A stretch of 64,000 bases of DNA from Nitrospira sp. (lineage in GTDB: Bacteria; Nitrospirota; Nitrospiria; Nitrospirales; Nitrospiraceae): assembly GCA_030692565.1 (NCBI GenBank), contig JAUYAO010000054.1:1-64000 (forward strand). The letters are read 5' to 3'. The position numbers and the translations under genes are program-made. The stretch's first letter is position 1; each line of letters starts with the position of its first letter. Below, piece by piece: positions 1-7,600 of this stretch. Under the pieces are notes generated by a model, which saw only the letters and a list, made by a program, of their open reading frames with translations, was not told where the DNA came from and ran no database searches.

Positions 1-43
1 ACAGCTCTTCGGGGTCATAGGGACGACACATCCGAGTCGTCAT
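1..43 (-). CDS. Start of a gene running off the left edge; possibly an IS1182-type transposase
   Basis: On the minus strand an ATG at 43-41 follows a strong GGAGG at about 50-56. It opens a frame reading MTTRMCRPYDPEEL up to the window edge. Fourteen residues are too few for a firm call. The RPYDP start resembles the N-terminus of IS1182-family transposases, which commonly begin RPYDPDQ, so a transposase is one possibility. The good ribosome binding site is the main reason to list it. Confidence 0.35.
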   Translation of the reverse strand, partial: MTTRMCRPYDPEEL

Positions 44-141
44 CACGTCGCCTCCTCACTCATCACGATGCTACCTCGCTGATACACGACTCCGTGCTTG
101 CACGCAAGTGCGTGGAGGCTAATGTCGGACAGGCTCCTAGG

Positions 142-1429
142 CGCTGTAAATAAATAAAGGTATCAATTGAAAGATCATTGCCGTATGCTTTGCGAGCATG
201 AACAGGCTGACCGAATTGAAGCGGAAGTTTCGTACCGCATGGCCGCATTTGGACGAACGTACGCGGCGCATCATGGCTGCCACTGAAGCGGTAAGTTTGG
301 GCTATGGAGGGATAGCTGCGGTGCGGCGCGCGTGTGGTTTGTCGCGCAAGGCGATTAGCAAAGGGATTCGCGAACTCCACGGACGGGGCACGCCGTTGGT
401 CGGCCGTATCCGTCGACCGGGCGCGGGGCGCAAATCCATCACCCAATCCGATCCCCGCTTGGTGCAGACGCTCGAAGGGTTGATTGATGAGCAAACGCGC
501 GGAGACCCTGAGTCTGCGCTGCGATGGATTTGCAAAAGTACGCGGACCATTGCCGAAGAACTGGGTCGACAGCACCATCCCGTCAGCCACATGAAGGTCG
601 CGCAGATTCTTCACGACCTGGACTATAGCCTGCAGCGCAATCGCAAAACTGAGGAGGGTGCGGATCACCCGGATCGCGATGCGCAGTTTCGGCACATCAA
701 CGTCGCGGTCAAACGATGCCTAAGGCAAGGCATCCCGGTCATTTCGGTCGATACGAAAAAGAAGGAGCTCATTGGGAATTACCACAATGCCGGCCAGCAA
801 TGGCGTGCGGCCAAGCAGCCCACGCCGGTTCACGGTCACGATTTTCCCAGTCCGCAGGTGCCTCGCGCCTATCCCTATGGCATTTATGACATTGGACGCA
901 ACGCCGGGTTTGTCAACGTGGGGACCGACCATGACACCGGTGCCTTTGCGGTGGCCTCCATTCGGGGCTGGTGGCGCACGGAGGGCCGACGCCTGTATCC
1001 GGATGCAAAAAAGATCCTGATTACTGCCGACGGCGGTGGTAGCAACGGGTGGCGATTGCGGCTGTGGAAGTTGGAATTGCAAAAATTCGCCGCTCAGACC
1101 GCGCTGGACATTGCGGTGTCTCACTTTCCTCCCGGTACGAGTAAATGGAACAAGATCGAGCACCGGCTGTTTTCCTTTATCTCGTCAAATTGGCGCGGGG
1201 AGCCCTTGCGGGATTACGAAACCATCGTCAATCTTATCGCCGGGACCACCACGGCGAAGGGATTGACAGTCATCTGTCGGCTGGATCGGCGCAAATACCC
1301 AACCGGGCGCGAAGTCAGCGATGAAGAGATGCAGCGCGTGACCCTGGAACCCAACAAGTTTCATGGTGAGTGGAACTACCACATCAAGCCAAACGTGAAG
1401 ACAAGTTGATACCTTTATATATTTACAGC
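142..1429 (+). mobile_element. ISAzo13-family insertion sequence
   Basis: One transposase gene is bounded by inverted repeats at 143-166 (GCTGTAAATAAATAAAGGTA...) and 1406-1429, which match in reverse complement at all but about one position. The nonamer GCTCCTAGG lies at both outer ends (133-141 and 1428-1436). It overlaps the repeat ends, so the exact target duplication cannot be fixed. The element sits at the stop codon of the neighbouring ABC exporter gene, and that stop codon is inside the duplicated CCTAGG. The near-perfect ends suggest a recent, probably complete insertion. Confidence 0.85.
198..1409 (+). CDS. ISAzo13-family DDE transposase
   Basis: A 403-residue protein. The N-terminal third carries a helix-turn-helix-like region (VRRACGLSRKAISKGIREL) expected to bind the IS ends. 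The catalytic half shows family landmarks: an acidic residue in SVDTKKKELIGN, the second in LITADGGGSN, and a glutamate in KWNKIEHRLFSF, giving a plausible DDE triad. The length fits ISAzo13 transposases, and the frame appears intact from ATG to the right inverted repeat. It would cut and rejoin the element ends. No second ORF or frameshift is needed, unlike the IS3 elements later in the window. Confidence 0.88.
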   Translation: MNRLTELKRKFRTAWPHLDERTRRIMAATEAVSLGYGGIAAVRRACGLSRKAISKGIRELHGRGTPLVGRIRRPGAGRKSITQSDPRLVQTLEGLIDEQTRGDPESALRWICKSTRTIAEELGRQHHPVSHMKVAQILHDLDYSLQRNRKTEEGADHPDRDAQFRHINVAVKRCLRQGIPVISVDTKKKELIGNYHNAGQQWRAAKQPTPVHGHDFPSPQVPRAYPYGIYDIGRNAGFVNVGTDHDTGAFAVASIRGWWRTEGRRLYPDAKKILITADGGGSNGWRLRLWKLELQKFAAQTALDIAVSHFPPGTSKWNKIEHRLFSFISSNWRGEPLRDYETIVNLIAGTTTAKGLTVICRLDRRKYPTGREVSDEEMQRVTLEPNKFHGEWNYHIKPNVKTS

Positions 1430-1431
1430 TC

Positions 1432-3162
1432 CTAGGATGTCTGTTCGGCGAATCTGATGGTATAGAGGTAGTGATAGAGCCCTTTGCGCTCAAGGAGTTG
1501 TGCGTGGGTGCCTTCTTCCACGACTCGTCCCTTATCCAGGACAAGGATACGGTCCGCACGCTGAATCGTGGAGAGTCGATGCGCGACGACAAACGTCGTC
1601 CGTCCCTCCATCAGTCGTTCCAGCGCTTCTTGGACCAGCCGTTCCGACTCGGTGTCGAGCGAGGAGGTGGCTTCATCGAGCAGCAGGACGCGCGGGTTTT
1701 TGAGAATCGCCCGGGCGATGGCAATGCGCTGCCGTTGGCCGCCTGACAGGTTGATTCCCTTCTCGCCCACCACGGTCAGGTATTTGTCCGGAAAGGCCGA
1801 AATAAATTCGTGCGCGTGCGCAGCCTTGCTCGCCTCCTGCACCGCCGCCTCGCTCGCCTCGGGGTTCCCATAACGAATGTTGTCGAGAATGGTCCCGCCG
1901 AAGAGGATGGTTTCTTGCGGGACGAGCGCGACCTGCCGGTACCAACTATCCACCGTGACCTCCTTCAGGTCGTGCCCGTCCACGGTGATGCGGCCTTCGA
2001 TAGGGTCGTAGAAACGATGGAGGAGATTGATGACGGTGGTTTTACCGGCTCCCGTCGGCCCGACAAAGGCGACGAGCTCGCCCGGTTGCGCTTCGAATGA
2101 CAGATGCGACAACACCGGGGTTCGCGGGTCATAACTGAAGCTGACCTGCTCGGCGCGCACATGGCCTTTCACTGCGGAGAGGACGTGCGCATTCGGCACA
2201 TCTCGGATGTCTGCTTCGGCGTCGAGGATTTCAAATACACGCTGGGTGGCGCCCTGGGCCTCCTTGATTTGCGCAAACACTCGAGCCGCCGAACTGAAGG
2301 GTCCGATCAGGATGCCTGCGAACAGGACGAAGGCGAAGAGATCGCCCGGTGTCACGGTGCCTTCGATTACTTGGGTGCCGCCATACCACAGCACAGCCGC
2401 GGCAGCTGAAAACGTCAGCAGGCTGATGACGGGAACGAAGAGGGCCATGATGCCGGCTCGTTTGAGTGAGAGAGACAAGCCAAGCTGGACCTGGGTCAAG
2501 AAACGGCCTTCTTCCCGCTTGGTTTGCACGAAGGACTTCACGATGCGGATACCCGAAATGACCTCTTCCAAGAGAATGCTGAGCGCGGCGGTTTGATCCT
2601 GGATCGAGGTCGAAAGGGATTTCAGCTTGCGGCCAAAAAATTTGGCGACGAGCACCAAGAGCGGAAGCAGGAGCAGGATGAGGAGGCACAGCCGCCAATT
2701 CATCGCCAGCAAGAATCCGATGCCGCCGATGAAGGTGACCAGCTGCTTGGCGGTGTCGATCGGTGTCTCGGTGACGATGGACTGAATGACGGTGACATCG
2801 TTCATCAGGCGGGAGAGCAATTCCCCCGTTCGCCTCTTCGCGAAGAAGCTGACCGCGAGGTTTTGGAGATGCGCAAAGAGATGGGTGCGGAAGTCGGCGA
2901 CGACTCGCTGGGAGATCCAGGTGGTCAGGTAGCTGTGCCCCATCGAACAGAGGCCTTGCAGAAGGACCAGGCCGATGAACAGCCCGATCAATTCCGTCAT
3001 GCGATCGCGATCGTGCTGGACGGTAATGATGTCCCAGAGTGTGCCGGCCAGGCGCAGCAAGGCGAGGTTGATGGCGGCCACTCCCATCACAAGGAGTCCC
3101 GCCACGATCATGCGCGGCAGGTACGGGCGTACAAATGGAAGAAATCGTCTAAAGGGCGACAT
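1432..3162 (-). CDS. MsbA-like ABC exporter (fused permease and ATPase)
   Basis: A 576-residue half-transporter. The N-terminal 300 residues hold about six membrane segments of the type-IV exporter fold. The nucleotide-binding domain follows with Walker A GPTGAGKT (about 368-375), signature LSGGQ (472-476), Walker B RVLLLDEA (491-498) and the H-loop histidine in VVAHRLST. Such proteins work as inner-membrane homodimers exporting lipids (lipid A for MsbA) or drugs. Substrate cannot be told from sequence, but a single full-length half-transporter without a partner favours a homodimer. Its TAG stop lies inside the CCTAGG duplicated by the adjacent insertion sequence, so the protein is unaltered but its downstream sequence and any terminator have been displaced. 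Confidence 0.88.
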   Translation of the reverse strand: MSPFRRFLPFVRPYLPRMIVAGLLVMGVAAINLALLRLAGTLWDIITVQHDRDRMTELIGLFIGLVLLQGLCSMGHSYLTTWISQRVVADFRTHLFAHLQNLAVSFFAKRRTGELLSRLMNDVTVIQSIVTETPIDTAKQLVTFIGGIGFLLAMNWRLCLLILLLLPLLVLVAKFFGRKLKSLSTSIQDQTAALSILLEEVISGIRIVKSFVQTKREEGRFLTQVQLGLSLSLKRAGIMALFVPVISLLTFSAAAAVLWYGGTQVIEGTVTPGDLFAFVLFAGILIGPFSSAARVFAQIKEAQGATQRVFEILDAEADIRDVPNAHVLSAVKGHVRAEQVSFSYDPRTPVLSHLSFEAQPGELVAFVGPTGAGKTTVINLLHRFYDPIEGRITVDGHDLKEVTVDSWYRQVALVPQETILFGGTILDNIRYGNPEASEAAVQEASKAAHAHEFISAFPDKYLTVVGEKGINLSGGQRQRIAIARAILKNPRVLLLDEATSSLDTESERLVQEALERLMEGRTTFVVAHRLSTIQRADRILVLDKGRVVEEGTHAQLLERKGLYHYLYTIRFAEQTS

Positions 3163-3273
3163 GTGTCTGGGAGTTTCGGTGTAAGAGCGGCACCCTATCC
3201 CCCTGTGTTGTCCCCATAATAATAGGGATCTGGGTCGACGGGATGCACCCGAGAGTGGGCGAAAGACAAGGCG

Positions 3274-3492
3274 CTAGAGCTGTGCGATGGACTCGATCAG
3301 GTTCTTGTTGAGGGCCACGTAGTCAGAACGATCCGTATCGTTGATGACCACGTCCGTCAGGCTGATAAAGAGCCGCACTTCCTCGTTGATCGCATCCGAG
3401 ACGCGATGGCGCATTGGCGGAACAAGAAAGTCCCCCACGTAGGTGCAATTCACCGTACGGACGCGGATGCGAACCTTCTTGCCTTCCGGCAC
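3274..3492 (-). CDS. Small conserved protein, DUF6812-like
   Basis: A 72-residue acidic/basic protein with a GTG start at 3492 and a clear AGGAGG about six bases upstream. The pattern VRIRVRTVNCTYVGDFLVPPMRHRVSDAINEE resembles short Nitrospirota proteins grouped as DUF6812; that assignment is from memory of the pattern, not a search. It has no signal peptide or membrane segment. The predicted fold is mainly beta strands, as in small sensor or ligand-binding domains. Function unknown. It lies upstream of the ABC exporter gene in the same direction, 111 bases away. Confidence 0.6.
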   Translation of the reverse strand: MPEGKKVRIRVRTVNCTYVGDFLVPPMRHRVSDAINEEVRLFISLTDVVINDTDRSDYVALNKNLIESIAQL

Positions 3493-3521
3493 AATGTCCT
3501 CCTCCCGGTGAACGGGGTGAG

Positions 3522-3617
3522 CTAGCTCTTACGACGTAAGAATTTTTGGCGTCTGCGCAACTTCTTGTACTTGTGTTTGCGCATTTTTTTCCGCCGCTTT
3601 TTTAACACGCTCGACAT
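3522..3617 (-). CDS. Small ribosomal protein bS22-like (AURKAIP1/COX24 domain)
   Basis: A 31-residue, extremely basic frame that standard length cut-offs miss: MSSVLKKRRKKMRKHKYKKL, then RRRQKFLRRKS. It matches the AURKAIP1/COX24 family pattern (KKRRKRMRKKKHRKLLKK...), which includes mitochondrial mS38 and the mycobacterial small-subunit protein bS22. GGAG stands nine bases before the ATG. The likely role is binding 16S rRNA in the small ribosomal subunit, extrapolated from those homologues. It is a stand-alone gene just upstream of the DUF6812-like gene. Confidence 0.78.
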   Translation of the reverse strand: MSSVLKKRRKKMRKHKYKKLRRRQKFLRRKS

Positions 3618-3741
3618 GCAATGAATCTCCAAAGACGGGCGAGTCTAGAGACATTTTGGCCAAAAAGCAAGCCAGGCGGTGACTGGCCGTGAATGATTGT
3701 GGTGATCTGGTTTCCCGCCGGGTTGACAGCGGCCCCGCGCC

Positions 3742-3770
3742 TTGACCGATCCACGGGACGTTCCTATACT
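3742..3770 (+). promoter_or_regulatory. Sigma-70 promoter, nearly leaderless
   Basis: TTGACC at 3742-3747 and TATACT at 3765-3770 are separated by 17 bases, a near-consensus sigma-70 promoter. The ATG of the next gene begins at 3779, eight bases after the -10 box. Transcription would therefore start at or within a base or two of the start codon. No Shine-Dalgarno sequence fits in between. Confidence 0.65.
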
Positions 3771-3778
3771 GCAACTCT

Positions 3779-4306
3779 ATGAATACGACTCATCCGGCCT
3801 CACGGTTTCGTTTGCGCGTGCTCCATTGGTGCGGCGTGGCGATACTACTGACAGCCGTGGCCTGCTCATCGAAGACGCTCCAGTATCCTGAGGATCATGA
3901 GCGTTTTACCCGCATCGATCGTGCGGTGGAAGCGTTACGGGAAGCGTATCAGCATCGAGACCGGTCTGCGTTTCAGGATGTGATGTTGCCTGCGGAGTCG
4001 TTGGAGCAAATCCAAGCGGAGGCCGCGCAGGATTTCGAACTGTTTCAATCCATTCAACTGGACTTCAAAACCGAGCGCATCATGATCGACGGGGAAAATA
4101 TTGACGTGTATGTGCATTGGCAGGGGGTGTGGAAGAAAAATCCTGACGACGCCGGTATCCGTCAGCGTGGACATGCCCGCTTGCAGTGGGTGGGCAAACA
4201 ATCGATTCTTCTTCGTGGCGTGCAAGGTGATTTGCCGTTTGGAATGAAGGTGCGCCAGGCTTTATCCGACCTTCCCGCAGTCCCGCAGAAACCGCTGCCC
4301 CAATGA
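3779..4306 (+). CDS. Hypothetical lipoprotein upstream of nadB
   Basis: A 175-residue protein starting with a basic N-region, a hydrophobic stretch and the lipobox LTAVAC at about residues 25-30, so it is probably a lipid-anchored periplasmic protein. The mature part has a helix (RIDRAVEALREAYQHRD) followed by beta-rich sequence, a layout seen in small NTF2-like or DUF4440-like domains. That resemblance is weak. The final ATGA overlaps the start of nadB, so the two are translationally coupled. Nothing in NAD synthesis requires a lipoprotein, and the function is unknown. Confidence 0.65.
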   Translation: MNTTHPASRFRLRVLHWCGVAILLTAVACSSKTLQYPEDHERFTRIDRAVEALREAYQHRDRSAFQDVMLPAESLEQIQAEAAQDFELFQSIQLDFKTERIMIDGENIDVYVHWQGVWKKNPDDAGIRQRGHARLQWVGKQSILLRGVQGDLPFGMKVRQALSDLPAVPQKPLPQ

Positions 4307-5991
4307 AACAGTCAGCAGCTCAGTCGCGGGAAAGATCCGCTCTCCCTAAAGCCGACTTTCTGGTCATCGGGAGCGGCGTGGCCGGGTTGCGCGCGGCTCT
4401 GGAGTTGAGCCGGGAAGGTCGTGTCATCATGCTGACAAAGGGGCATCCGCTGCAGAGTAATTCGATCTATGCGCAAGGGGGCGTGGCGGTGGCGCTTAGT
4501 GAAGAGGACGATGTCGCGATTCACCGGACCGATACGTTGAAGGCCGGCCACGGGCTGTGTCGCCCCGAGGCGGTTCGGGTGCTGGTGGAGGAAGGGCCGG
4601 CGCGGATTCAGGAATTGATCCGGTGGGGCGCCAAATTCGACAAGACGGATGGAAAGTTTGCCTTTGCTCGAGAAGCGGCGCATAGCCGAAGCCGCATTTT
4701 GCGCGCACGCGGAGATGCCACGGGCAACGAAATGGTGCGAGCCCTGATGGCGCAGGTCGCGCGTCAGAAGCGCATCCAACGGCTCGACTATCACTTTACA
4801 GTTGATCTGGTGGTGGAGGAGGGGCGTTGTTGCGGGGCGGTCGTGCTCGATGAATCATCGTCGAAGCAATTCATTATTCCCGCGAAAGCCGTCGTGTTAT
4901 CCACGGGCGGCGCCGGACAGATTTACGCCCGAACGACGAACCCTCCCAATGCCACCGGCGATGGCATGGCGATGGCGTTTCGGGCAGGAGCCATGCTGCA
5001 GGATATGGAATTCGTCCAGTTTCATCCGACCTCGCTCTATCTCCCTTCCAGTCCGCCGTTCCTCCTGTCCGAAGCCATGCGCGGAGAAGGCGGGCAGCTG
5101 CGTAATAATAAGGGCGAGTTGTTTATGCAGCGATACCACCCGCTCGGGGCCCTTGCTCCACGGGATATCGTATCGCGGGCGATCTGGGCCGAGATGGCGG
5201 CGACGCGCGCCCGGCATGTGTATCTCGACGTCACGCATCTGGGAGCCGATTTCATCAAGCGTCGATTCCCGACGATCTATGCGACCTGTCTGCGGTCAGA
5301 TATCGATATCACTGAAGAGTGGATTCCTGTTTCGCCCAGCGCCCACTACATGATGGGCGGAGTGTGGACCGACGTGAATGGGGCCACCACGCTGCCGGGA
5401 TTGTTTGCGGCCGGCGAGGTGGCCTGTAGCGGCGTGCACGGGGCCAATCGCCTGGCGAGCAATTCGCTGTTGGAGGGACTGGTCTTTGGGATGCGGGCTG
5501 GTGTCACGGCAATTGCGTTTGCTCAGGGGCACGAATTCCCCGAGCTGTCTTCGCACGCAGAGATACCTCAGCCCGCAGGAGAGGCGACGCTCGAAGATGT
5601 AGAGAAGCTCAGGAGCTCGCTCCGCCGGACGATGTGGGGACAGGTCGGGGTGATCCGGTCGCGTGAGTCGCTCATTCGCGCCACGGGTCAATTGTCCCGC
5701 TGGACACAGCTCGTTGCCAGGTTCTCTACGACGAGGGCTGAGCTGGAAGTGAAGAACATGGTGCAGGTCGCGCATTGTGTCGCGGAAGCCGCATTATGGC
5801 GTGAGAACAGCGTCGGGGCGCATTTTCGCTCAGATTGCCCCGAGTCGAAACGGCCAGGCTGGAAGCAGCACAGTCAGTTGCGGATCGCCAGTGATCCTAC
5901 TGAGCCGAGGCCGGCAAAGAAGCGGGGAGTGGTTGTGGCGCTGCAGATTCGGCAGCAGCGATCACGTGCCCGGTCATCGCGCCGTCCTTAA
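4303..5991 (+). CDS. nadB: L-aspartate oxidase
   Basis: A 562-residue FAD enzyme oxidising L-aspartate to iminoaspartate, the first step of de novo NAD synthesis, handed to quinolinate synthase (NadA, not in this window). The Rossmann motif is GSGVAGLRAALELSR near residue 22. Other family landmarks are NSIYAQGGVAVAL, AHSRSRILRARGDATG, MQFVQFHPTSLY-like sequence (MEFVQFHPTSLY), HYMMGGVWTD and HGANRLASNSLLEGLVFG. Soluble, cytosolic. The usual end is near GAHFRSD; here about 45 unusual basic residues follow and run 95 bases antisense into the convergent transglycosylase gene. Either the stop was lost and the tail added, or this lineage simply has a longer C-terminus. Confidence 0.95.
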   Translation: MKQSAAQSRERSALPKADFLVIGSGVAGLRAALELSREGRVIMLTKGHPLQSNSIYAQGGVAVALSEEDDVAIHRTDTLKAGHGLCRPEAVRVLVEEGPARIQELIRWGAKFDKTDGKFAFAREAAHSRSRILRARGDATGNEMVRALMAQVARQKRIQRLDYHFTVDLVVEEGRCCGAVVLDESSSKQFIIPAKAVVLSTGGAGQIYARTTNPPNATGDGMAMAFRAGAMLQDMEFVQFHPTSLYLPSSPPFLLSEAMRGEGGQLRNNKGELFMQRYHPLGALAPRDIVSRAIWAEMAATRARHVYLDVTHLGADFIKRRFPTIYATCLRSDIDITEEWIPVSPSAHYMMGGVWTDVNGATTLPGLFAAGEVACSGVHGANRLASNSLLEGLVFGMRAGVTAIAFAQGHEFPELSSHAEIPQPAGEATLEDVEKLRSSLRRTMWGQVGVIRSRESLIRATGQLSRWTQLVARFSTTRAELEVKNMVQVAHCVAEAALWRENSVGAHFRSDCPESKRPGWKQHSQLRIASDPTEPRPAKKRGVVVALQIRQQRSRARSSRRP

Positions 5992-6604
5992 TCAGAAACG
6001 TCCGATAATAGCGAATGACTTTCCGGACGTATTGGCGGGTTTCGTCGATCGGTGGGAGCCCGCGATAGCGATCCACCGTATGTTCTCCGGAATTGTACGC
6101 GGCCAGCGCGAGCGGGAGATTTCCCCTAAACCGGTCGAGTAATTGGCGGAGATACTTTGTCCCCCCCCCGATATTATCGTCAGGATCATAGAGGTCCCGC
6201 ACTTCGAGGCGAACGGCTGTTTGTGGCATCAGTTGCATCAGGCCAATGGCGCCGGCTCGTGACACCGCCATGGGGTCGAACCCTGATTCCGCTTTAATGA
6301 CCGCCCGGATGAGGGCGGGGTGTAATTGGTGCTGTCGGGAATACCGGCTGATCATCGGTTCGAGCTCCCGCTCTGACAGAACGGGATGGAGTCTGTTTGG
6401 CTGCGAGGTGATTCGCCGGTAGCGTAGGTCGGTCGGCACATTGGTCAGCGAGATGGTCCCGTTGGCATCGATGTATTGGTAGATCTCAGCCTGTGCTGCA
6501 GGAAGCCCTGAAAGAATCCAGTGGGATCCCACGAGGGCCGTTCCGAGAAGTAGTTGAGAGGTTTTCAATTGGTCGTTCCTTCGCGCTCTTGTTGTGTTAG
6601 GCAT
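5897..6604 (-). CDS. Lytic transglycosylase (SLT domain) with N-terminal DUF4124
   Basis: A 235-residue secreted protein. A long n-region and hydrophobic stretch end in AAQAEIY, a signal peptide. A short DUF4124-like segment (IYQYIDANGTISLTN) comes next, then an SLT fold with catalytic glutamate in IKAESGFDPMAVS, GAIGLMQLMPQTA and LAAYNSGE. It would cleave peptidoglycan glycan strands to 1,6-anhydro ends in the periplasm. ATG at 6604 is preferred over the TTG two codons earlier. Three consecutive glycines (NIGGGTKYL) are encoded by nine G in a row (6161-6169), a potential slippage tract. The 3' end overlaps the nadB tail. Confidence 0.88.
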   Translation of the reverse strand: MPNTTRARRNDQLKTSQLLLGTALVGSHWILSGLPAAQAEIYQYIDANGTISLTNVPTDLRYRRITSQPNRLHPVLSERELEPMISRYSRQHQLHPALIRAVIKAESGFDPMAVSRAGAIGLMQLMPQTAVRLEVRDLYDPDDNIGGGTKYLRQLLDRFRGNLPLALAAYNSGEHTVDRYRGLPPIDETRQYVRKVIRYYRTFLIKDGAMTGHVIAAAESAAPQPLPASLPASAQ

Positions 6605-6710
6605 GGTCAAACGATAGCAGCCTGCACCTGGGTGTCAAGGATCTGCACGTCTTGTGCCCCCTCTTGTCATGAGAGTATTGCAATAAAAGCAATGGTTTGA
6701 TCGGAAGAGG

Positions 6711-7592
6711 TTAGTCGAGCGGTTCTAAATAGCGACTTCGATTGTCGATAAAATGACGGTGCAATTGACGGGTCAAGGGCCCTGGGATGCCCTGCCCAAT
6801 GGGTTGCTGGTTGATGGATACGACCGGCATGACTTCCATGCTGGTATTCGTCAGGAAACATTCGTCGGCATGCAGCAGCTCTTCCGGAGTGAATCGCCCT
6901 TCGCACGCGGGAATCTTCAGCTCTTCCGCCATCTGCAACAGAATCGATCTCGTAATGCCATCCAAAAGACCGCAGTCGACGGATGGAGTGTACAGCTGGC
7001 CTTGCGTTGCAAAGAATAGATTACTCACGGTGCATTCGGTGAGATGGCCTTCCCAATTCAGAAAGAGCGCGTCGAAGACCCGCGCGGCAATCGCCTCGCG
7101 TTTCGCCAGAATGTTGTTCAGGAAGTTGGTGGCCTTGATCTGCGGGGAGAGCGCGCTTGGCAGGTTGCGTCTCGTGCGGGCAACAATGAGTGACACGCCG
7201 CGCCGGTACAGCTCGGCAGCGGGCGGATGGAGCGGTTTCGCCATGATGACGACGGTGGGCGTCGGGCAGAGGGCCGGATCGAGGCCGATCTCTCCCGCGC
7301 CGCGGGACACGGTAATTCTGAGATAGGCGTCGGCCTGCTCAGTTCCCAGTTGATTGCGGTCCATCGCTTCGCGCAAGAGGTGCGGCCACTCGCTCAACGG
7401 GATGGGGATTGTCAGGCCGATGGCGTCGGCCGAACGCTGTAAGCGCGACAGATGGTGATCTCGCATGAAAATCCGGCTCCCGTAAGAGCGGATCGTTTCA
7501 TAGACGCCGTCCCCATAGAGAAAGCCATGATCGAAGACGGAGATTGTCGCATCCTGTTCCGGGACGAATCGATCGTTGAGAAATATCCACAT
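6711..7592 (-). CDS. pabC: Class IV aminotransferase, probably aminodeoxychorismate lyase
   Basis: A 293-residue PLP enzyme of fold type IV. N-terminal landmarks are SVFDHGFLYGDGVYETIR. The PLP lysine is in PQIKATNFLNN, followed by EGHLTECTVSNLFF and LLDGITRSILL. The family holds branched-chain aminotransferase, D-amino-acid transaminase and 4-amino-4-deoxychorismate lyase. Immediate linkage to a chorismate-binding component I gene, eight bases upstream in the same direction, favours the lyase that makes p-aminobenzoate for folate. Family motifs alone cannot exclude a D-amino-acid or branched-chain specificity. Confidence 0.78.
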   Translation of the reverse strand: MWIFLNDRFVPEQDATISVFDHGFLYGDGVYETIRSYGSRIFMRDHHLSRLQRSADAIGLTIPIPLSEWPHLLREAMDRNQLGTEQADAYLRITVSRGAGEIGLDPALCPTPTVVIMAKPLHPPAAELYRRGVSLIVARTRRNLPSALSPQIKATNFLNNILAKREAIAARVFDALFLNWEGHLTECTVSNLFFATQGQLYTPSVDCGLLDGITRSILLQMAEELKIPACEGRFTPEELLHADECFLTNTSMEVMPVVSINQQPIGQGIPGPLTRQLHRHFIDNRSRYLEPLD

Positions 7593-7600
7593 AGTGCATG

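Noticed and set aside
2524-3219. 231-codon plus-strand frame opposite the ABC exporter
   Set aside because: Highly charged reverse-complement reading of membrane-helix codons; typical shadow.
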